Of a DNA stretch of 64,000 nucleotides, positions 51,068 through 61,595 are shown one piece after another; within the stretch, counting starts at the first letter, position 1; each line of letters begins with the position of its first letter. The translations under genes and the position numbers were made by a program. Origin of the DNA: Brachypterus glaber (taxonomy: Eukaryota > Arthropoda > Insecta > Coleoptera > Kateretidae); contig OY294050.1 of the NCBI GenBank assembly GCA_958510825.1, forward strand, positions 45,645,249 to 45,709,248, given 5' to 3'. The notes beneath the pieces were generated by a model, which saw only the letters and a program-made list of their open reading frames with translations, was not told the DNA's origin and did not search any database.

Positions 51068-51215
51068 TCGTGATACTAGGTTAGGTACCGGTGCTTTTTT
51101 TTTATTTTACTCATATTAATCCCAATTTTTGAAAAATGCAACTCCTGCATTTTCGTCATTGAGATTAATATTCGTAAAATTTATGTAAAAAACCACCTAT
51201 ACCTAGTATCACTTA
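51068..51215. repeat. 148-bp foldback
   Basis: The left arm GTGATACTAGGTTAGG mirrors the right arm CCTATACCTAGTATCAC. The inner arms contain CATATTAATC / GATTAATATT. The centre holds GCAACTCCTGCATTTTC. The sequence right of it (CTTATGATATTACCCCTG) resembles that right of the 5085-5282 foldback. Confidence 0.75.
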
Positions 51216-51545
51216 TGATATTACCCCTGAAAATATCCCGTCGTTATGGTAATACCTTGTTTTTTATTGGTTAAAACCGATATTATGATAGTTGAAAAAA
51301 ATAGTCAAAGTAATGTTATTTTCGAGGAACAAAAACTATAAAATTAAGCAAACGCAAGATATGAAAATTTTAATATGAAAAATAACGAATATTTTAAGTC
51401 AATTTTTTAGATTTATTAAAAAATTAAAACTCTAGCTATGCGAGTTTAAAGGCAGCTTCCAACTGTTATTTTTGAGGTGGCTAAAGCCGCCGCTATATAG
51501 AGTGATACTAGGAGTCGGAAGTTTCTTGGCAGACAGAAAAGTCCG
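51216..51545. other. Unassigned sequence with a GCGGCGG word
   Basis: GGCTAAAGCCGCCGCTATAT and AGAGTGATACTAGG (51479-51515) form the reverse partner of 39117-39150. Otherwise nothing is recognised. Confidence 0.4.
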
Positions 51546-51712
51546 GTTTCACATTCAGCATCCAGTAGGATGTTAAACGTCGGTGAATTCGAGTGAGTTT
51601 CGATAAAATTGGCATTCAAACAAGTGGTTTGTAACTACATAAAAATATCTCACCTGAAACCTTAAGTTTATCGTTTAAACGTGCCTTCTGAGAATGTTTT
51701 ATTATTTTGGGT
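51546..51712 (+). repeat. Direct repeat, left copy, with a hairpin leader
   Basis: ATTCAGCATCCAGTAGGATG with AACGTCGGTGAAT folds into a nested hairpin (GCATCC/GGATGT inside ATTCA/TGAAT). Then TTGGCATTCAAACAAGTGGT and CACCTGAAACCTTAAG with AAACGTGCCTTCTGAG match 52575-52690. The AACGTC end faintly recalls hammerhead-like signatures, but CTGANGA is missing. Confidence 0.5.
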
Positions 51713-52310
51713 AAGTCAAAATTAAAGCAATATTTTCTTTTCTGTTCTGTTCATAAAAAAAAACGTTTTTTTATTAAAAAATAGGTTTTTTACAAAAAAA
51801 ATAGTGCTCATTTTTTTTTTCGAAAAACAAAAAAAAAATGAAAAAATATCAAACAAGAAAAAAAATTCTTTTCTAACAAGAATCTTTTTTTTAATTAAAC
51901 AATTTAAAAAAATTAAAGTTTTTTACCACCTTTGGGAGCCCTACCCGGATTTGTATGTAGCCTAAACGTTTGGATAAGAATTATATGTTCCAACTTTGAT
52001 GTCAAAGCGTTCTCGAGTTTTCGTGTTTTCGTATTCCCAAATTTTCCTAAAGCAGACCGACAGACAGATTTTTTTTTTCGGAAAACTTTTTTGTATACGT
52101 ATTAAACATCGAGAAAAAAAAATTAATTTTTGTAGAAAATTACTGTACAATAAACAATAAGCGTGTTTTCGCAAAAAATATGAGTTTTGCTTTTTTTTGC
52201 CACCCTTACCCTGTCCGAAAATTAACCATATTTAACGTGAGGGTCCTGAGTCATTGGTGAAATATATATAAGTCGAATACTCTATTTAAAACTTATAACT
52301 AATAAACAGA
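51713..52310. repeat. A/T-run stretch and GACA module
   Basis: Long A and T runs, then AAAGCGTTCTCGAGTTTTCG and TGTTTTCGTATTCCC, GCAGACCGACAGACAGA (52053), and GCCACCCTTACCCTGTCC with TTAACCATATTTAACGTG. The last part is the reverse of the CACATTAAATATGG body at 12.3 and 30.3 kb. Confidence 0.6.
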
Positions 52311-52574
52311 CCAAACTTTTTTGTAATAGTTACTTTTTCACATTTTCCGGACGTAAATATTTTAAACAAAAAAAAAATTTTAAAAATTTTTGATTACAAT
52401 AACTATTAAACTATAAATATTAAAACATTTTCATAAATTGTTTTTTTTTACTTTCTTTAAAGAAATTTTGCAAATTTTGTCAAATTTTAAAAACCTGTCC
52501 TACAAAAAATTAAAAATATGTTTCATTTTTATGAAAAATATAGATTTTTCTTTCCTATTTAAGCACTGACATTT
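52311..52574. other. Unassigned AT-rich sequence
   Basis: Nothing recognisable. Confidence 0.35.
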
Positions 52575-52690
52575 AAAATTCGAGTGAATATCGTTCAAAT
52601 TGGCATTCAAACAAGTGGTTTATATATATACAAATATTTCACCTGAATATATCGTTAAAACGTGCTTTCTGAGGCGAGGTTATCCGTTTT
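52575..52690 (+). repeat. Direct repeat, right copy
   Basis: AATTCGAGTGAATATCG, TTGGCATTCAAACAAGTGGT, TTTCACCTGAATATATCG and AAACGTGCTTTCTGAGG match 51585-51700. Confidence 0.7.
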
Positions 52691-52757
52691 ATTTAGTTTT
52701 ATTTACTTTAAAAAACAATAAAGTCGAAAGCCTAATATAAAAGATTTTTGCAAAAAA

Positions 52758-52978
52758 GTTGGGTAACTTTTTAGATGAATTTGAGTCACATGGTTTTTAT
52801 TTTTAATTCTATCCTTTTATTTTTAATGGAAAACGTGTCGGTTATAATGTATTTAAAAGGAACAGAAACTTATATGATTTTTTTTGCCACTCGGTGAAAA
52901 ATTTTTTTTGCTAATATTTCGCTCATTTTTTCCAAAATGTTAATCTGAGGGTATTATGTGCGTACATTTTTGACTCAT
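52758..52978 (-). repeat. Inverted repeat, right arm (partner 46.24 kb)
   Basis: Reverse-complement match to 46239-46453 over about 215 bp. The arm is followed at 53157 by CAAGGGACTGACG, mirroring the minisatellite at 46.12 kb. Confidence 0.75.
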
Positions 52979-54409
52979 ATATTGACCGTCACCCCCTCGT
53001 GTTTCCAACACAAGCACGTCTCTAGCACTAAATTCGAAAAGGCTGACTCGCAACAAATTGTATTTACTGCTAACTTTAAGTCGTTCGTTTATAGAGAATA
53101 GACTATTAACTTTTCAGCAATGCAAAAAACAGAAAATTTTAAAATGTTACATATGTCAAGGGACTGACGCCCGATGAATTTAATTTATTTATATTGGTAC
53201 AATGACACTGACAATTTAAAAATTTTCATTTGTTTTCTTTTTCATTACAAAATAATATCAAGTTTTAAGTGTATTTCTATAGTTCATTTGGCAGGATGAA
53301 AGCATTTTCACCTCTAGTGTTTGGGACTTACTCTATGAGCTTAATTATTATGAACTTAACTGACACAAAATCAAACACAGACCATAATCACACACAAAAC
53401 AACACGAAACATATATATTTATTAATATATTATAAGAATTTTAGCTGTTTTTTAGATGATTGTAACCTATAGGTAATGTTGAATACAGAAACCAATATTT
53501 TTAAAAATTTCTGATAACTTTCATTTGTTTTTGTTACCAACTTATAGACAAAAAAATACCCAATATGTTTTTAGAATTAATAAAAAAGTTAATAAAACTG
53601 TTTTACAGTTAAGTTTATTTTAACACGCAAACCAAAACTACAAAAACGTAATTATGAAACGGAAATAGATAAATACATTTAAAATTGTATATATTTTTTG
53701 CGAAAACAGTGAAATAAGACAATTTCGAAATAAACACAGTTGGTACGTGTTAAATCCCCGTGGAGCGGAATTACGAAATAAGGAACATTAAATAAAGTAA
53801 GATTAAATTACGAGGTAGCAAATCTGTTCAAATTGTGCAAATTACTTTCAACGCCATCTACTCTATTTTCATTAAATTAATTTATAGACATTTAAATTTA
53901 AATGTCTATAAGACGTATTTAAATGTTTACACCTTGCTCACTGTGCAACTCAATTTAATTTATGCAAATAAAAAACACCCCTTTAGGATTTTAAAAAATG
54001 CTTCTTTAAAAGATCTTCCTTCTATTTTTATAATTGACTATGTTTGCACGAGATCTAACTACCGTAGTTATTACTACCGTTCCGTTTTTATTAATACAGT
54101 ATTTAACACCTGTGTATACTGATAAATATGTTGTTGTAATATATACGCCAATAGGGTGGACCTTATATTTTTTTATTGTTTTAAAATTTTCATTCTGGTG
54201 TATCTGGAACATCCTGAAAATATAAGGGTGATCAAACTTCCCTAAGGGTCCCAATTGGACCCCTAAAATCGTGAAATTACGCAAAAATCGTTGAAAATGA
54301 GCTGTACTTTTTCTATGTCGAAAATTTAAAAGCCTTGAAATCTTAATTTGTTCCTTTTGAGTGTACAAATTTGCGAAATTTCAAAATGATCAGATCAAAT
54401 CAGTTGTCC
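52979..54409. other. Unassigned AT-rich sequence
   Basis: About 1.4 kb without recognised repeats. Frames at 53269-53472, 53835-54122 and 54006-54368 (minus) overlap or are low complexity and show no domain. A small palindrome, AGACATTTAAATTTAAATGTCT, is at about 53886. It may be ancestral single-copy sequence. Confidence 0.45.
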
Positions 54410-54770
54410 GCCAAAGTTGCCCCTAAAACACTAAATTTGACGAATTTCCACCATAAATGTGAGAAACGCTAAAAAAACATTTAAAAAATATGTCAATCTG
54501 GACTTAACTTAATTTTATTTAATGCACATTAATAATATAAAATATTTTGACAAAAACAAAATGAGCTAAGCGCCAAATAAGAGCACCCAAGAAAGCCGCT
54601 TATTAGGCGCTTAGCTCGTTTTGTTTTTGTCAAAATATTTTATATTAATAATTTGCATTAAATAAAATTAAGGTAAGTCCAGATTGACATAGTTTTTAAA
54701 TGTTTTTTTAGCGTTTCTCACATTTATGGTGGAAATTCGTCAAATTTAGTGTTTTAGAGGCAACTTTGGC
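54410..54770. repeat. 361-bp near-perfect foldback
   Basis: Ends GCCAAAGTTGCCCCTAAAAC and GTTTTAGAGGCAACTTTGGC. The arms (~170 bp) share CGAATTTCCACCATAAATGT, TTTTGACAAAAACAAAATGA and GAGCTAAGCGCC. The loop is only about 20-25 nt around AAGAGCACCCAAGAAAGCCG. High arm identity. Confidence 0.9.
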
Positions 54771-54799
54771 AGTTTTCCCTAAAGGGATGAACACTAACT

Positions 54800-55126
54800 A
54801 TAACTATAAGTTACTAATGGGATATATTTGTGTAGCTTTAAAACACTATATGTAACACTGCACAAAGAAAGTGTGTCAAATTAACGTATTTCTTTTTTTG
54901 TCGGATTCTTATGAAGAAAAGATTTTTAGATAAGAATCCGAAATTTTTATTTTTTTTTTAATTTGACAGTCTAACTGGGTTTATATTGGGACAAACATAA
55001 ACCACTTATTTTTTATAAAAAAAAACATAAAAAAAATCCATTGTTTCGTCCTTTTAATAGCATGTTTTATATACACAAAAAAAAGTTTCCGAAATTCAAA
55101 GAAAATTTATCCGGGGCGAGAGGTTT
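54800..55126. mobile_element. Piece of the 16.0-kb composite, without its insert
   Basis: AACTATAAGTTACTAATGGG, GTGTGTCAAATTAACG, TCGGATTCTTATG, TTATATACACAAAA, then directly CCGAAATTCAAAGAAAAT and GGGGCGAGAGG. In the 16-kb copy these two parts are separated by the ACATCGGCACT element, so this copy shows the pre-insertion arrangement. The left end, right TTAA and outer palindrome arm are lost. Confidence 0.7.
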
Positions 55127-55743
55127 AAACTATGCCCAGACTCTCCACCCCCGGAGATAAAAAAAATATCTACATTTGTTATAAAGCATATGTATGTACA
55201 AAAAAATGAAAGGCGAGCAGATAATTCTGAAATCTTATTTGGATTCAGCAGCCAAAAAAAAAAAAAAATATCATAATACAAACTAAGTTGCGCTTTCGCC
55301 AAAATTTCAAATAATATTTGTAATTTTGGCGAAAGCGCACTAATGATAACACAGGCTCACAAAAAAAAACAAAAGTGGCCTGCGCCATGGATAGCACCAG
55401 GATATTTTTAAGTATTTTTACCTGCTGAAAACAAATCTATACTCAGTTTAGGGGTTTGGACACGTCTAGATTTTTCTCTACAGCCGCACTATGTTACCAA
55501 ACGGGAAAAAAGTCACCAAAGTTATTTTATTGTGTATGTCAACTTTAAATGATTAGTAAGGGCATATCCACTGTCTCGCATAGTAACCCTATATTGCACA
55601 TAAATTTATTTTGCAACAAAAAAATATGATACTTTTTTTGAATTGCACATGAAGAACAAAAACGAATACAAAATTAAAAAATACTAATATTTACTTGCTC
55701 ACAAATTATGTGTGGTACCTAATCAACAAAGCAATTTTTATAG
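55127..55743. other. Unassigned sequence with a 50-bp palindrome
   Basis: 55290-55339 is a clean hairpin, GCGCTTTCGCCAAAATTT mirrored by AATTTTGGCGAAAGCGC. Otherwise nothing is recognised. Confidence 0.5.
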
Positions 55744-56240
55744 TTTTTTCTATTTTGCGACTCTTATAAGCTCATAAGAGGTCTCTACTTTTTTTCTTTT
55801 GGGTTGGCAACAGACAAAAGTCTATCTCTTGACGTTTGCCGTGCAATTGGGAACGTCGGTTTAAAGTTTAATTTTCTACAAAATTTTGTGTTTAGGTTAT
55901 GTTTTTCCGTGTTAAAATTGTGGCTTGGTTACTTGCAGTGAAAAAGAGAAGAAATGACTATAAAATATATCAAAATAATATTCGTTCTTAGAATTTTAAA
56001 CAAGGCGAAAACTGTAATGCTAATTCGAAACAAAAATTCCCAAATCTGTCATCAACTTAAATGTAAGTTTTTTTAAATTTTCGAGCAAAATAGAAAAAAT
56101 TGTATAAAGCACTCGTTTCATAACACGTTTTTAGCGCACTAGTACTTTAGAAAACTCAACGCAAGCGGCTCGTTTTCTAAACTTGTACTCGTGCGCTAAA
56201 AACGTATGTTATGAAACTAGTACTTTAATATACTATAATA
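55744..56240 (-). mobile_element. AATAGTATATTA hairpin element, copy A3
   Basis: Reverse copy of 36250-36778. The second palindrome has collapsed (CTCTTATAAGCTCATAAGAG without the CACGCAAAATGCGTG centre), while the main hairpin with tip CGCAAGCGGCTCG is complete. It ends TTAATATACTATAATAG. Confidence 0.85.
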
Positions 56241-56461
56241 GAACTCAAAAGCTCGTTTTTATACGAAACCAACACACTAACAAAAATTTGACTCCAGTTA
56301 ATTTTCAAAGTTTCATGATCACTTTTTTAAATATTTACCGGCAATATTAGATACTGCCATCTTTTAATAGAAACTCCAACTTGAAGAATATTGTTTCCTA
56401 GTGAAAACTAGGTCCCATAGTTATTTTGGTTATTAAAGAATTCAGGGGTCTTAAGGCCTAG
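56241..56461. other. Unassigned sequence
   Basis: Nothing recognisable. Confidence 0.35.
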
Positions 56462-56580
56462 CCAGAGGCTCGCATAACATATATAACATACGATGTCGTG
56501 ATTGGCTTGATGTGCCGTCATGTATCTTGTGTGCTGGCTTATAACGTTATGCTAGACTCGCATAAGAGCCTGCAAAACAG
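56462..56580 (+). repeat. Interspersed repeat, copy 2 (partner at 6.6 kb)
   Basis: CATAACATACGATGTCGTG, GATGTGCCGTCATGTATCTT and GGCTTATAACGTTATGC match 6655-6722. Confidence 0.65.
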
Positions 56581-57385
56581 GGTTAACGCTCTTTGGGTGT
56601 AGAAATACATTTTTTTAAATTAATCAAATCGGTGTATTTTTCTTGAGAATATAAATTTAACTCGTATTTCAAAGTGTTGCAGCACTCAAAAGTTCCCTGG
56701 TTTGAAAGATCGATTACGATATGACTCGTTGTTTGATTGCTTGTTGGCACTTAGGCCCGTTATGAATTCGAAATTGCGCGGCGCCGGCAAGTGACATCGA
56801 GTGGCCTAAGATATTGCGAGTCGGGAGTAAGAGACTGCAGAGAGTGAAATGATATGATCTACTCTTCGAACTTGCAACCAGAAGAGTACCATCATAGACA
56901 AGGAAAGACCACCAAAGCCGTTGCGGAAAATTGTGATAAATGTGCCTTGCGCATCTGCGATAAACTTGCACATGCGTACTATTATTGTTGTTTTTGACAA
57001 GTATTTTTTAACCTTAGTTTTATGTGTCAAATAAAAATTGTAAAAAATGCAACAAAAAACAATAAATATCTATGAAAAAACGTCGAAATAGTTTTTTTTA
57101 TATTTTTTTATAAGAATTTTTCGAGATGTGTTTGAATTTCGGGATTTTGTACACCTACTTTGAGTACACCAGGGATTGACCCTTTGCTCTTCATAAAGCA
57201 ACAATACAAGTCATGTTTAAAGTTATAAACAAATGCAGCAAAAAAAAACAGTAAAACACAAGTCGAAAAATGAACAGAAACAAACGACGATCTGACAGTA
57301 CTTACAGTATAAACAAACTACTAATAAAACTATACCCCAGTATTGGTTTGCCATATCTCTATTTTCGGACATTTTCAGATTTTTA
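56581..57385. other. Unassigned sequence, GC-richer in part
   Basis: 56740-56960 is GC-richer, with overlapping minus frames (56714-56971 and 56806-57030) that show no domain. No repeat partner was noticed, so this may be single-copy DNA. No gene is supported. Confidence 0.4.
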
Positions 57386-57809
57386 CACGGAAAGAAATTA
57401 GTGGGCTCTGCGCTATACATTATAAGATATTTGGTAACAGTGGCAAATTATAGTGATTTAAGCTATAGATTATAAGGGACAAAATAACTAATAATGTTAA
57501 AAATAAATTGGAAACGATTATATATATTACAGACACGATTATATTTATTACAGGCACTATTATAAATTTACAGAAATTTTATTATATTATAAAAATTATT
57601 AGCACGGACAATAATTAAATCTATTTAAGCTATAAATGCCATACTATTTGTTTTATTTTATTATTCACTAAACAATTAAAGTATTTCATATAAATTTTTA
57701 CACTGACTGCCATAATTGTAAGAGAAAGCCTTGTATTTATATAATAAGCGATTATAATTTGCTTGGTATGTGTGTTATAGCGCTCCTAGCTATAATTTTT
57801 TTTTCCGTG
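57386..57809 (+). mobile_element. CACGGAAA MITE, copy 3
   Basis: 424 bp, differing from copy 1 at only a few sites. TA lies on both sides (57384-57385 and 57810-57811). Near identity of three copies in one window implies recent mobilisation. Confidence 0.9.
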
Positions 57810-57965
57810 TACTGGGAGATTTTTGGAGATACGACAATGACAATTTTACGACCGACAGTATTTCACACAAGGTCAGATAAATTGCGTTACGTCATTTCGC
57901 TTCCCCGTTCTGTCACAAAATAATCTTGCGCAGGCTGGAATTTTAGTACTCTTTTCTTCTTTATG

Positions 57966-58190
57966 AGTACCATACAGAATGATTCAGAAATAAGTTACAA
58001 AATTTTTAGTCGTGATTCTACATTTAAAAAAATATATAAAAGTTTTCATAAAGGTTGGTCCGGAAATGAGCCCTAAGGGAGCTATGACCCTCGTAATGGT
58101 ACATCTAAAAAGTAATTTTTATTTAATATCTCTGGAACCGTATAAAAAGTCTAAGAGCTGGTGAACATTTTTATTTCATTATTTGCTCCC
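57966..58190 (+). repeat. TACAGGGTG-family copy
   Basis: ATACAGAATGATTCAG, GGTTGGTCCGGAAATGAG, AAGGGAGCTATGACCC and TTATTTAATATCTCTGGAAC. Diverged and truncated on the right. Confidence 0.6.
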
Positions 58191-59867
58191 AGCTGTATTT
58201 TATATATGTCTTAAAATAATTAAAACTAGGCTGTTTGAAAATCGCCAGATACTGGATCAAGTTCCTTTGGATGCTAGAAGCCCCGAAAAGGTGGTGAAAT
58301 GGGGTTCCCGAAAAATATGCTTTTAACTTACCGAGTCAAACATATTACATTCAGATTAGTCAAAGATATTACATTTAAATTAGTCTATTTTCACAGTTTT
58401 ACACAATTATTTAGTAGGCCAAGAGGTAAAAAGGCCTTAAAAAGTTTATTTGACATATGTACAACACTACAAAGTCTAAAGAATTTTCATTTAATCAAAA
58501 TATCATAGGTATCATAAATTCTCATTTCTTTAAAAAAAAGGCACTTTTTAAAGACTGTTCTTACCCATTGGTCCCAGAATTATTGTGTATAACTATGAAA
58601 ATTTTAAAAATTTATTTATTTTTTCTTAGTACATTAATTTTTTAAACCAACTTTAATATTTTTGCAACTTAAATTCATGTTTAAATAATAAGATATTTTA
58701 TATTTTTAACCGTCAGTAAAAAAATATCCAAGTGACGCCAAGTACCTAAACTAGCCCCTAGATGGAAATAGTGCATTTAACTATAATTTAATCTGTCTAA
58801 ACTAAATGTTTGCCTTTTTGTCTCTCTTTATAGTCCTTTAACAATAGCCGCATATTAAACGTTTCTCCGTTTTAAATGTGTAGGTTTTTTATCCAAGTTT
58901 AAGAATATTTAAGTTTAACAATTCATAAAACTATTATGACATTCAAAGTTCTCATCTTTAAAATCTAAGTGGAGATGAAAATAGGATTCTTGTTAAATAA
59001 TTCTTAAAAAAATATGTATATATAATGTTAAGAGTATGCCATAATCTTTCGAAGCAGTAAGACATCTTCGGGTTGTTTTGTTCTCCTTCCATGTTTTCCA
59101 TTAAACAAGAGACTTTCAAGTAGATTTTCCATTAATTATATTTAAATATGTAGTACATTCATACATCAGTTAAAATTAATTTTGCAGAAAAAAAAATATT
59201 TTTATTTAACTAGTCTGAGAAAAGGAAAAGGGAAAATTAGGGAATTTCAAGTTTCCTAAGATTTAATATATTTCTCTTTATCTTTCGAAAGATAGAAATC
59301 AATTTAAATTGTAAATGCAACAAAATTTCACCTAAAGTAATGGAAAGGTACATAAAGAATAAAAACTAAAAATTGAAAAAATCTAAAAATTTACATTATT
59401 TGGGGGAAAATTGTTAAATACGGTTAGTAAAGAGAGAACTAATTTTAATTTTTGATTAACCCGTGCAAATGACGGGCTTCACGACTAGTGAGTAATAAAT
59501 GATCTTAGAAGCATTTTGTTTGAGCCGAAAATGAACCTAGGTAGGAAGCTCCCTGTATTTAATGGAAAACTTGGAAAAAGTCAGCAATATATTAATAAAT
59601 ATTCTTACAAGCATTTTTTTGTAAATTTCTTTAACCTCTCTGGAAAGTTGGAAGTCAGAAGAAATTGTAAAATTTTGCTGTATACCATGTTTTTTACGAA
59701 AGCAAGGCTTTCCTTGTTCTATTAACAGCGAAAGGAAACAATTGATAGCAAACTGTGAAATGGCGTGTCTCCATAAAAATGTATTACGACACATCAATTA
59801 CCGATTAGTCGTTTTAGTTAGGGCCACTCCATTCAGGGCCGGTTTTTTGGCAAACTCTAAAACGGTA
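58191..59867. other. Unassigned AT-rich sequence
   Basis: About 1.7 kb with no repeat partner noticed. Frames 58299-58508, 58457-58645 and 59516-59725 give no recognisable domain. 59537-59797 is antisense to the last one. Confidence 0.4.
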
Positions 59868-60300
59868 ATAGTATATCATGCACCAAGTACGCGAACGTAG
59901 TTTTTAGTGCACGGAAGTACAACCGATTAAAAAAGTACTAGATTTGCACTGAAATGGTTTGCGTCGAGGTGCGTATACTATTTTTCCTGCGACCTAACAC
60001 CTAAACACAAAAAAAAACGCAAAAATTATCTTAAAATTAATTTGTCAATTTGAGGTTATGTGTTTGACGTTTACTAATTTTCTGACAGCCGATATGTAAA
60101 ATCAGCTGATCGTTACTTCCCAACCGTTGTCATAGACAACGGGTGGGAAATATAATAGGCACTAACTACTAACTAGGTCGTAGGACAAACAAAAAACAAT
60201 AGTGCGGATTTTTACGCCTACAAAGTGGTTACTATGCACTATTGTAACACGGAAGTCTGTGAATAATGCGATAGGCATTATTGTATCACAGTGTGGTTGC
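59868..60300. mobile_element. AATAGTATAT-group hairpin element, diverged
   Basis: Begins AATAGTATATCATGCACC, then GCGAACGTAGTTTTTAGTGC paired with GCACTGAAATGGTTTGCG, closing at CGTATACTATT (59980). A second hairpin-rich part follows at 60130-60300 (AACAATAGTGCGGA, GCACTATTGTAAC, AATAATGCGATAGGCATTATTG). Starts like the 42.69-kb element without the MITE. Confidence 0.6.
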
Positions 60301-60519
60301 ACCAGAGTTCTCATGAGTACAGATCATAACAGAAAGTCTTAAACAAAAGGTTTTTAACTTGCTACTACAAAAGACTTGCTGAATTTTCTTGCAATCATAT
60401 TCGCACGAACACACAAGTTTTTATAGTGACGTTGTATTTCAGAGTTATTTGCTGTAACTTTTTAACAAATAAAGATAATGACTTCAAATTTTGAATAAGA
60501 GCATATTAGAAATTGTTCG
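60301..60519. other. Unassigned sequence
   Basis: Nothing recognisable. Confidence 0.35.
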
Positions 60520-61195
60520 CAAAAGCAGTTTTTTTATATTAAATAATTTACAAGTTTTATGTAGTTGCTTTATCATTTTGGAAATTTTTAAAATTTCGGA
60601 AAGACTTGTATTCGTGAAAAAATTTCAAAATTTCAAAAAAAGTAGCGGTCGATCGGTCGTTTTTATTTCACCCCCTAAGGGAGAGTGGTAGTTTTTTTAA
60701 AAATTGATATATTAGTGGTTTTAAGGTCTCTAGAACTGAATCTTAAAATAAAATTTTTCCATATCCACCCCTCTGGGGCGGGTTGTTTTCGTGAAAACTG
60801 ATATATTGGGGTTTTGAGGTTGCTGAAAGTGAATCTGATATTAAAAAAATTTTAACTCCACCTCCTGAGGGGCGGGGGTAGTGTTCGTAAAAATTGGTAT
60901 ATTGGGGTTTTGAGGTATCTGAAAGTGAATTTGTTAATAAACAAAATCTTACTCCACCACCTAAGGGAGGGGGTAGTTTTCTTAAAAATTGATATATTAG
61001 GGGTTTTGAGGTCGCTAGAATTGAATCTTAAAATACAATTTCCAAATCCACCCCCTCAGGGGCGGGTAGTTTTCGTAAAAACTGGTATATTGGTGTTTTT
61101 AAGGTTGCTGAAAGTGAATCTCATAATAAACAAATCAATTTCACGCGCGAAGGTGAAAAATGGGAAAGCTCTTTTACTGCATAGTGTATTTTATG
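60520..61195 (-). repeat. Array/GACG element, reverse copy with short linker
   Basis: A rest of the GACG module (GCGGTCGATCGGTCG, 60645) is joined directly to five reverse array units (CACCCCCTAAGGGAGAG, CACCCCTCTGGGGCGGG and so on, with GGGGTTTTGAGGTTGCTGAA). It ends GGGAAAGCTCTTTTACTGC at the family start. The linker is deleted. Confidence 0.75.
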
Positions 61196-61595
61196 TAGTT
61201 TTTGACACTCTCGTAAAAAGCGCTCTATCTGTACCTGTTTGACGGCAGCAGCAACTGCCACTGGGTAGAGTGACCCTAGTTTTATCATAAAACGTTTTTT
61301 ACATTTTATGATAAATGTCTCCCCCAAATCGCTCCGTATAATCCATTTTAGCGTTTTGCTTTCACAACATGTAATGACTGGATCAGCATTGTGTGGAAGG
61401 GAAACGTTTTAATGTATTCTTTCTTGTTTATGGGACATATTTATCAGGGGCGGCGAGAAGAAACTTTTGGTCACAGTCAATTTACATTCATTACTTCTAA
61501 TAAATTTACTCTTACTCAGTTAATATTACACCGTTTTTTTCTAAATTGAGAATTTTTTGAAGAACACAGAACTCTTCTAGAAGTAAGGACAGAAA
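61196..61595. other. Unassigned sequence
   Basis: A short inverted pair, ATCATAAAACG / ATTTTATGAT, lies at 61284-61313. No gene seen. Confidence 0.4.

Noticed and set aside
58299..58645. Frameshifted LINE-like protein
   Set aside because: GKKALKSLFDICTT looked promising, but none of the conserved RT-tail words follow in any frame.
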